Source of the DNA: an uncultured Lachnospiraceae bacterium
Lineage (GTDB): Bacteria > Bacillota > Clostridia > Lachnospirales > Lachnospiraceae
Direction of reading: 5' to 3'
Assembly: GCA_910577645.1 (NCBI GenBank)
Contig: CAJTOL010000048.1
Location: 1-12,987 of the forward strand
Length of the DNA: 12,987 bases
The notes beneath the pieces were generated by a model. The model was given only the letters and a program-made list of their open reading frames with translations. It had not been told where the DNA came from and ran no database searches. The position numbers and the translations under genes were made by a program. Shown here in pieces: positions 7,456 to 11,937 of this stretch. Every line of letters begins with the position of its first letter. Within the stretch, counting starts at the first letter, position 1.

Positions 7456-7590
7456 ATGTGCCATAAGACTAAAACCGTAAATCATGAGAAAAATACCAAG
7501 CCCCGGAATGCTGAAATCGATCCCAAAGAAATTGCAGAACCACTTCCCGAATCTACCCGGGAGCGGAGAGACGGCCCTGGCGGAGATTAA
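7456..7590 (+). CDS. Small charged hypothetical protein (44 residues)
   Basis: Starts MCHKTKTVNHEKNTK and ends with RERRDGPGGD. It is very hydrophilic, with no membrane segment, signal peptide or recognised domain. GGAGGTG (7444-7450) is 5 bases before the ATG, an almost ideal ribosome binding site, which is the main reason to call it real. The in-frame upstream extension to 7312 has no such signal. It is divergent from spo0A, with the 0A box between them, and ends shortly before a strong bidirectional terminator. It may be a sporulation-linked or transition-state small protein, but that is inferred from position alone. Confidence 0.65.
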   Translation: MCHKTKTVNHEKNTKPRNAEIDPKEIAEPLPESTRERRDGPGGD

Positions 7591-7610
7591 AAGGCAGTAA
7601 CGCCAAATCT

Positions 7611-7696
7611 AAAAAGGGATGTTACAAAATGAAACCAGCAGCCTTTCTGTAAATGAATCGGCGTCTGCTTTATTTCATTTCGTAACATCCTCTTTT
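7611..7696. terminator. Long bidirectional terminator hairpin
   Basis: Stem arms are GGATGTTAC (7617-7625) with GTAACATCC (7682-7690), AAATGAAA (7627-7634) with TTTCATTT (7673-7680), and AGCAG (7637-7641) with CTGCT (7665-7669), around a 23-nt loop. An A-run flanks the left and TCTTTT the right, so U-tracts form on both strands. It lies between the converging 44-residue gene and the AAA+ gene and probably serves both. Confidence 0.8.
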
Positions 7697-7704
7697 ATTC
7701 CTGA

Positions 7705-9189
7705 TTATTCCAGCAGTTCCCCAACCATGGCGGCATCAAAAACTACTTTCGGCATATGGTTTACTTCTATCTGGTAAAGGGCATTGGCGGCAATGTGTTC
7801 AGCCGCCTGCTCCAGATCCCGAATACCGCTGGTATCTGAAAAGATTTCAATTACCGCGTCCATTGCTTCTTTTGTCAGAATACATTCTTCCTCTTTCATA
7901 CTCATTCGCTTCAGCACTTTGGGAAGCGCGTATTTCAGAAAAATAATCCGCTTTTCCTCCGGCGTATAGTCGGGGATATCTATTACGGCAAAACGTGACA
8001 TTAATGGAGCGCTGATCTTGCTTTTATCATTGGCAGTGGCGATGGGATATACTCCTGCCGTGGGAATCATACATTCCATATAATTGTCTGTAAATCCCAG
8101 GTTGTCCAAAAGAGTCAGCAGCACATCCGCCGGATTTCCGTTGCCCTTTCCAGCAGAAGCCTTGTCCAGCTCATTAATAATAAACACCAGATTGGATTCC
8201 CCGGCCATGGAAAATGCTTCCATAATAATACCCGGTTTCGCGTTGGAATAGATCCTGGAGCTTCCTGTAAGCTGCTCCGGATCGTTTATGGAGCTCATAT
8301 CCAGGGTAGTCCAGGAAAGCTTCAAGATCCGGGCCACCGCATAAGCAATCTGGGATTTTCCCGTTCCCGCAGGGCCTACCAGCAAAAGGCCGTAAGCAGG
8401 CAGGGTATGGGTGCGGTTGATCTGGATAATGGTTTCCATAATCCGCTGCTTTACCCGCTCTAAGCCGTACAGCTCCTCATCCAGGATCCGGCGGGCTTTC
8501 TCCGGGTCAATAGCCTCAAAATAATTATTTTTCCATTGGATATTCATCATAATGGACAGGGCCCGCTGGGCGTGGCGCCTTTCCTCCGGGGACACCTCGT
8601 GGGACTTGGCAACCGCCAGATTTCTCCTGGCCCAGAGCCGGATATTATCGGGCATAGTATTCCCCGCACAGGTCATAAAATCAGTAATACTCTGGATGCT
8701 GGTAAGCTTCATACTGTCCCCGGCTTCATCCTGCTCTTCCTCATTCTGTTCTTCCTCCGGCGCACTGCTGGAAAACAGCCTTTCAATCATGAACTGTAAA
8801 AAGCCATCTTCTGCTGACAGCTTGGTGCCGCCTCCAAAGGCGATCTCCCGGATTTTATATACCCCGTATCCTTCTTCCCTGTTCTCACCGGACAGGCGGA
8901 CACTGATATGGTTTTCTCCCAGCCATTTTATCAGGCTGACAAAGCGGGCGTCTATCCGCAAAATATCTGCAGTGAATTTTCCGTCCTCCTCCTTAAATTC
9001 AAAAGCAGTTTCCTTATCCGGATTGGTAAAAACACCGCAGGAGTGATGCTTCCATTTTCTCTTCCGGTTATCTAAAACAAGAATCGGCTTTTCCGGGGAA
9101 GCCTCCGGCTGGCTGGAAGCAAATGTGGTATAGGTGCATCGGGTTTTGGTGTTTTCCTCCGTTCCACCGCTGAAATCAAATACCGGCAT
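7705..9189 (-). CDS. Lon-like AAA+ ATPase without protease domain
   Basis: A 494-residue protein. Residues 235-480 match the AAA+ module of Lon: LDEELYGLERVKQRI near 236-250, Walker A GPAGTGKS at 272-279, a Walker B-like FIINELDK at 336-343, sensor 1 Asn387 (ATAND), arginine finger candidate Arg399 (APLMSRF) and sensor 2 Arg457 (SGIRDLE). The Lon peptidase domain with its Ser-Lys dyad is absent; the protein ends soon after the helical lid. The Walker B aspartate of Lon (LLDEIDK) is Asn339 here, with Glu340 kept. Residues 1-140 are unrecognised, followed by an acidic stretch EEEQNEEEQDE (145-155). The ATG at 9189 overlaps the tag stop by 14 bases and has AGGAG 7 bases upstream, so it is translationally coupled to tag. 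A remodelling or unfoldase role is inferred. Confidence 0.85.
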   Translation of the reverse strand: MPVFDFSGGTEENTKTRCTYTTFASSQPEASPEKPILVLDNRKRKWKHHSCGVFTNPDKETAFEFKEEDGKFTADILRIDARFVSLIKWLGENHISVRLSGENREEGYGVYKIREIAFGGGTKLSAEDGFLQFMIERLFSSSAPEEEQNEEEQDEAGDSMKLTSIQSITDFMTCAGNTMPDNIRLWARRNLAVAKSHEVSPEERRHAQRALSIMMNIQWKNNYFEAIDPEKARRILDEELYGLERVKQRIMETIIQINRTHTLPAYGLLLVGPAGTGKSQIAYAVARILKLSWTTLDMSSINDPEQLTGSSRIYSNAKPGIIMEAFSMAGESNLVFIINELDKASAGKGNGNPADVLLTLLDNLGFTDNYMECMIPTAGVYPIATANDKSKISAPLMSRFAVIDIPDYTPEEKRIIFLKYALPKVLKRMSMKEEECILTKEAMDAVIEIFSDTSGIRDLEQAAEHIAANALYQIEVNHMPKVVFDAAMVGELLE

Positions 9190-9778
9190 GGTTTGTCTCC
9201 TTTTGTAATATATAATCTTTCACCTGACGGGCAAGAAAGCATCCGTCTTCATGGGAGTAAATCACTCCCACTGCCTGCAGATAGGCATAGATAATCGTAG
9301 TTCCCACAAACTTCATCCCCCGTTTTTTCAGATCCTCTGACACAGCGTCTGACAGGGGTGATGAGGTGAGATGATTTTCGTAAATAACTTTTCCCTCTGT
9401 CCAGTGCCACAGGTACTGGGAAAAGCTTCCGTATTCCTTTTGAATCTCCCGAAAAATCCGGGCATTGGTTATGGCAGCCCGGATTTTCAGCTTGTTGCGG
9501 ATAATCTCCGGATTTTCCTTAAGCTCCTTTATTTTATCTTCCCCATAAGCACAAATAGCTTCCAGATCAAAATTGTCAAATGCCCTGCCAAACGCCTCCT
9601 GTTTATTCAGGACACATTCCCAGGAAAGCCCTGCCTGAAAGGATTCTAATATGAGCATCTCAAGGAGCTTATGATCGTCGTGGACCGGCACTCCCCATTC
9701 TTCATCGTGATATCGGATGTAACGTTGGTTTTTTGGATTTGCCCACCAGCACCGGCATTTTCCGTCCGCCCATTCCAT
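9176..9778 (-). CDS. tag: DNA-3-methyladenine glycosylase I
   Basis: Excises 3-methyladenine from alkylated DNA as the first step of base excision repair. It has 200 residues from ATG 9778, which has AGGAGGT (9787-9793) 8 bases upstream. The longer frame to 9835 crosses the inverted repeat and is rejected. It aligns through its length with E. coli Tag: a Cys near residue 10 and His24 (YHDEEWGVP), the block QAGLSWECVL at 48-57, KKRGMKFVGTTIIYAYLQAVG at 151-171, and HEDGC at 176-180. Cys10/His24/His176/Cys180 correspond to the Tag zinc site. It lies between the flavin-like/ferredoxin gene and the coupled AAA+ gene, all in one direction. Confidence 0.96.
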   Translation of the reverse strand: MEWADGKCRCWWANPKNQRYIRYHDEEWGVPVHDDHKLLEMLILESFQAGLSWECVLNKQEAFGRAFDNFDLEAICAYGEDKIKELKENPEIIRNKLKIRAAITNARIFREIQKEYGSFSQYLWHWTEGKVIYENHLTSSPLSDAVSEDLKKRGMKFVGTTIIYAYLQAVGVIYSHEDGCFLARQVKDYILQKETNHAGI

Positions 9779-9811
9779 GTGGCAATACCTCCTAGTAGAA
9801 TAATGAATTCC

Positions 9812-9860
9812 TACCCTCAGTGAACAAGGGGACACACGGTTCCCTTGTTCACTGAGGGTA
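9812..9860. repeat. Perfect 19-bp inverted repeat
   Basis: Arms at 9812-9830 and 9842-9860 (TACCCTCAGTGAACAAGGG and its exact complement) enclose an 11-base loop. It lies between the stop at 9872 and the tag ribosome binding site at 9787-9793. There is no T-run on either side, so a simple intrinsic terminator is not supported. It could be a REP/REPIN-like palindrome, an RNA processing or stability hairpin within the operon, or a protein site. Confidence 0.85.
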
Positions 9861-9871
9861 CCTTTGACGGA

Positions 9872-10495
9872 TTACATTAGTTTCTGTACCGCTTTCCGCA
9901 GGCAAATCTGAAAACAGTTTCCGCAGTGAAGGCACCGGCTTTCATCGATTATCCGTGGAAAGGTGTTGCTGATACAGCCTGAGGGGCATACGCTTCTGCA
10001 GCCCTGGCAGCCAATACACCTCTCTCCGTCAATGCGGTAACCTCTCTCATGGATCTCTTCCCCTCCAAAAGAAAAGGCCTGGCGCACCGGTGGCTGCTTA
10101 CTTAAGTCAAAGTACTCCCCTTCTCCTTTATAAAGGCAAAATACCTCCAGGGCCCTTCTGCTTTTTGGAGTAGGATAAATTTTTTCCATATAAGGATTGT
10201 TTTCAAAAATCTCCTCCAGCCGGTCTTTCCCCATATTTTTTACCGGCCCCCGCAGGGTAATGGCTATGGAGGACAAGGTTTCTCCTCCCTTAATACCGCT
10301 TAAAGAAACAAACGGTTTTTCCATTAAACGGCTGTAAAAGGTTTTTCCATGGGCTGTAAGAAAGTAAAGCCCCTTTTCATCCACAAGCATTAAATCAATT
10401 ACGGTAGAGCAGGGCAGGCCCTGGCCATCTACAGTGGCGAAGACGACGGAATGGATGTCTCTCTGCAGAATATGTAAAATTTGAGGGGCAGTCAT
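9872..10495 (-). CDS. PNPOx-like flavin protein fused to two [4Fe-4S] motifs
   Basis: A 207-residue predicted cytoplasmic redox protein. Residues 1-125 form a pyridoxamine 5'-phosphate-oxidase-like split barrel (HSVVFATVDGQGLPCSTVIDLML, KGLYFLTAHGKTFYSRL), which in this superfamily binds FMN or F420. The tail holds two CxxCxxCxxxC clusters: Cys160/163/166/170 and Cys188/191/194/198, a bacterial ferredoxin-type pair. This fusion is familiar in anaerobes; the substrate is unknown. ATG 10495 is chosen, with AGGAG 10 bases upstream. The TTG at 10540 lies within the leader. It is the first gene of the unit, preceded by a strong promoter and a terminator-bearing leader, so its expression is probably controlled by transcription attenuation. 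Confidence 0.9.
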   Translation of the reverse strand: MTAPQILHILQRDIHSVVFATVDGQGLPCSTVIDLMLVDEKGLYFLTAHGKTFYSRLMEKPFVSLSGIKGGETLSSIAITLRGPVKNMGKDRLEEIFENNPYMEKIYPTPKSRRALEVFCLYKGEGEYFDLSKQPPVRQAFSFGGEEIHERGYRIDGERCIGCQGCRSVCPSGCISNTFPRIIDESRCLHCGNCFQICLRKAVQKLM

Positions 10496-10644
10496 CGTAT
10501 CTTTTCTCCTTTCGGATTCTTCTGATTTTTTCTGTTGCAAAATTAAGAAAAAAACCGCCCTCCGGCGGTTCCTGCAGCCAGCGCCGGTATCCGGCGCTGA
10601 AACACAAATTCAGTAATGCAGGGGTACAGCATGTCTCTGCCTGC
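10496..10644 (-). promoter_or_regulatory. Structured leader RNA with switch-like alternative folds
   Basis: About 149 nt from the predicted start (10644) to the PNPOx/ferredoxin ATG. Read on the minus strand, UGCAGG at the 5' end (10645-10640) can pair with CCUGCA (10622-10617). That same CCUGCA can instead pair with a second UGCAGG at 10576-10571, immediately before the terminator. A perfect hairpin AGCGCCGG-AUA-CCGGCGCU spans 10598-10580. Its 3' arm CCGGCG (10587-10582) is exactly complementary to CGCCGG (10567-10562) inside the terminator stem, giving an antiterminator. I do not recognise a known riboswitch class. It could be a ligand-sensing or protein-controlled attenuator. Confidence 0.65.
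10548..10570 (-). terminator. Intrinsic terminator inside the leader
   Basis: Minus strand AACCGCC, loop GGAG, GGCGGTT, followed by a continuous run of seven U (two in the stem). It is a strong rho-independent terminator placed between the promoter and the first gene, the hallmark of attenuation. No complete gene lies upstream for it to terminate. Confidence 0.88.
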
Positions 10645-10650
10645 AACTAT

Positions 10651-10679
10651 AGTATATTCAGCCTTGGCAGAATTGTCAA
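10651..10679 (-). promoter_or_regulatory. Consensus sigma-A promoter of the PNPOx-tag-AAA unit
   Basis: Minus strand TTGACA (10674-10679), 17-bp spacer, TATACT (10651-10656). The predicted start is the G at about 10644. It begins just downstream of the ptsI remnant. Confidence 0.85.
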
Positions 10680-10691
10680 CATTTTTACTTC

Positions 10692-10880
10692 TCACCTCTG
10701 CTGTAGACAGCCTGAGCCCGGCGTTTCAATCATGATACCTGTTTCCACATCCTGATACGGAACCTCTTTCTTTTTTAATTCTTCCTTAACTTCTTCCAGA
10801 ATTCTTTTTGCTTCCTTTGCGGAAATAATCATCGGAAACATAATAGAAATATTTCTCCCTTTTCGGAATTGTGTACCCAT
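10692..10880 (-). pseudogene. ptsI: Remnant of ptsI (PTS enzyme I)
   Basis: A 62-codon open frame whose middle part is recognisable as the PEP-binding barrel of phosphotransferase system Enzyme I. The stretch ISIMFPMIISAKEAKRILEE and then the short block ETGIMIETP match the enzyme I pattern (IMFPMI, EAK.ILEE.K.EL, then GIMIETP). Complete enzyme I is about 570 residues; only about 45 are recognisable, with no N-terminal domain and nothing after the ETP block, where homology stops at GSGCLQQR and a stop codon. A frameshift near 10705 may explain the end, since the next frame gives AVYSR. There is no convincing ribosome binding site. I call it a decayed fragment, not a functional small gene. Confidence 0.7.
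10846..10879 (-). repeat. 34-bp inverted repeat, left copy
   Basis: Read on the minus strand, this segment matches 11529-11562 on the plus strand at 30 of 34 positions, including TTCCGAAAAGGGAG. It overlaps the 5' end of the ptsI remnant. With its partner it brackets the lipoprotein gene and its promoter. Confidence 0.75.
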
Positions 10881-10945
10881 TGAAAACCAGTCTATAAATA
10901 TACATTTTTAATGCATAAAAACACATTCCGGCTATTTTCTAGGCA

Positions 10946-10974
10946 TTGAAATACACACTTGGATAATGTATAAT
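10946..10974 (+). promoter_or_regulatory. Sigma-A promoter of the lipoprotein gene
   Basis: TTGAAA (10946-10951), 17-bp spacer, TATAAT (10969-10974). The predicted start is near 10981, giving a leader of about 23 bases containing GGGAGG. Confidence 0.8.
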
Positions 10975-11003
10975 TAAAGTATATTTTTGGGAGGATTATA
11001 ACC

Positions 11004-11444
11004 GTGAAAAAGAAATTATGCAGTATTGTTTGTTTATGCAGCCTTATTTCAATTATGTTGTGTGCATGTGAAAAAGAAGAGCAGGGGAATCCTATTAGAT
11101 TGCCAGCTAGAGAGGATATTGTATCGATTGGTGTTTCTGACGGTAACAAATATGCTATGTCACCTAACACAGAAGTTGAAGCTACAGAGTTTATTGATGA
11201 ATTTTTATTTATGCTAATGGATATGGAAACAACCAGTCAGCAGTCGGTTAATGATGTACCAGTCAACAAAGATTTTATTACGATCAATATAAATTGCGAT
11301 GGAGTGGCAGGAACTACTCTTTTTTGCTACGTAGATAAAGGAACCGAATATGTAGAACAGCCATATCAGGGAATTTATAAACCAGCACCTGCTTTAGGTA
11401 ATTGTATAACTGAAATGCTTGCTTCGTTTCTCAATATTCAGTAG
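11004..11444 (+). CDS. Small secreted lipoprotein, DUF5301-like
   Basis: A 146-residue predicted lipoprotein. The N-terminus MKKKLCSIVCLCSLISIM is a signal peptide, followed by lipobox LCAC with the lipidated Cys at residue 22 and an acidic linker EKEEQG. The mature domain begins IRLPAREDIVSIGVSDG and ends with VEQPYQGIYKPAP plus a short helix. This pattern resembles DUF5301 proteins of Firmicutes, sometimes found next to or fused with BlaR1-type peptidases; recalled, not checked. The start is GTG at 11004, with GGGAGG 9 bases upstream. It has its own promoter. The gene is clearly more AT-rich than the genes to its left and lies within flanking inverted repeats, which suggests acquisition. 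Function unknown; probably a membrane-anchored surface protein. Confidence 0.82.
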   Translation: MKKKLCSIVCLCSLISIMLCACEKEEQGNPIRLPAREDIVSIGVSDGNKYAMSPNTEVEATEFIDEFLFMLMDMETTSQQSVNDVPVNKDFITININCDGVAGTTLFCYVDKGTEYVEQPYQGIYKPAPALGNCITEMLASFLNIQ

Positions 11445-11528
11445 ATTAAATTCCGAATACAGTTGCTCAAATTGCTCGAAAAATTGAGAAATGTATGAAT
11501 ATACAGATTAGTTCAAGCTAATAAGCAG

Positions 11529-11562
11529 TGGGAACACTTTTCCGAAAAGGGAGCAATATTTC
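11529..11562 (+). repeat. 34-bp inverted repeat, right copy
   Basis: Partner of the segment at 10846-10879, in opposite orientation, 30 of 34 positions identical. One frame gives GTLFRKGSNIS here and GTQFRKGRNIS in the other copy, so the shared stretch may descend from a coding sequence. Confidence 0.75.
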
Positions 11563-11615
11563 CAAATGAACTGGCCCGCAGAATCGCTCTGAGCTGTGTC
11601 CGGAAAATTTCCGGC

Positions 11616-11640
11616 GAGGCTGTAAAAAATTCTGTGTCTA
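11616..11640. repeat. Candidate IS256-family terminal inverted repeat
   Basis: GAGGCTGTAAAAAATTCTG followed by TGTCTA resembles the ends of IS256-family elements, which typically carry GTAAAAA and TTxTGTGT blocks. The distance to the transposase stop codon (about 300 bp) is longer than usual for the family. The other end lies outside the window, so this cannot be confirmed here. Confidence 0.35.
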
Positions 11641-11686
11641 TGGGTAAAAATCTTTTTTGATAAGAATTAGATATGTAGACATTTGC

Positions 11687-11738
11687 TGTCGAATCTTATT
11701 GGTTTTATGTTGTCGAATTTCTTCCTTGATAATAGTAT
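11687..11738 (+). promoter_or_regulatory. Tandem 0A-like boxes and possible Spo0A-dependent promoter
   Basis: TGTCGAA occurs at 11687-11693 and again at 11711-11717 in the same orientation, 24 bp apart. The second overlaps a -35-like TTGTCG (11710-11715), followed after 17 bp by TAGTAT (11733-11738). 0A boxes upstream of and overlapping a non-consensus -35 are the known layout of Spo0A-activated sigma-A promoters. The predicted start near 11745 would transcribe the structured RNA that follows. Confidence 0.4.
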
Positions 11739-11787
11739 TGCCAGTCTGCCTATGTTTATACATGTATTTTGATTTTTCTGCATACCA

Positions 11788-11932
11788 ATCAGGCATTAGC
11801 AGCAGAAATACGTTATGTGGGCGCTGCCCACACCCGGCCTCCGGAATAAGGCTGGGTATTTCTGGCAATACTGCTAATGCCGATGAAATAAGGCCGGGAC
11901 ATTTTTTGATAAGATGTGGTGTCCCGGTTTTT
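11788..11932 (+). ncRNA. Structured RNA: three-way junction plus terminator (possibly raiA-type)
   Basis: A stem P1 GGCATTAGCAG (11792-11802) with CTGCTAATGCC (11871-11881), extended by ATC/GAT outside. It continues as P1b CAGAAATA (11803-11810) with TATTTCTG (11857-11864), leaving a GCAATA bulge. Inside are P2 TGTGGGC-GCT-GCCCACA (11816-11832) and, with no gap, P3 CCCGGCCT (11833-11840) with AGGCTGGG (11849-11856). A terminator at 11894-11932 follows. The exact start is unknown; a promoter near 11710-11738 would begin it at about 11745. No plausible protein is encoded in either direction. Compact stacked helices of this kind indicate a conserved ncRNA. The raiA motif, a clostridial RNA with a reported sporulation role, is one candidate, but I cannot recall its consensus well enough to assign it. 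Confidence 0.72.
11894..11932 (+). terminator. Intrinsic terminator of the structured RNA
   Basis: CCGGGACA (11894-11901) pairs perfectly with TGTCCCGG (11920-11927) around an 18-base loop, followed by TTTTTCCTTTTT. The U-tract is on the plus strand, fixing the direction of the RNA before it. It ends 6 bases from the transposase stop codon. Confidence 0.85.
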
Positions 11933-11937
11933 CCTTT

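Larger units (their letters stand above)
11445..11686. other. Gene-poor segment after the lipoprotein gene
   Basis: No gene is called here. It contains the right copy of the 34-bp inverted repeat (11529-11562), an inverted repeat CCGGAAA/TTTCCGG at 11600-11614, and a candidate IS256-type end (11616-11640). A short frame from about 11499 to 11660 (containing NELARRIALSCVRK) is open but has no start signal or recognised domain. I see no clear terminator for the lipoprotein gene. Confidence 0.5.

Noticed and set aside
8552..9046. Plus-strand frame of 164 codons
   Set aside because: Antisense to the AAA+ gene, low-complexity Ser-rich translation and no ribosome binding site.
9812..9860. Simple rho-independent terminator
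   Set aside because: The stem is perfect but no T-run follows on either strand.
10496..10644. Known riboswitch such as FMN or T-box
   Set aside because: The conserved signature sequences of these classes are not visible; only the promoter, alternative stems and terminator are.
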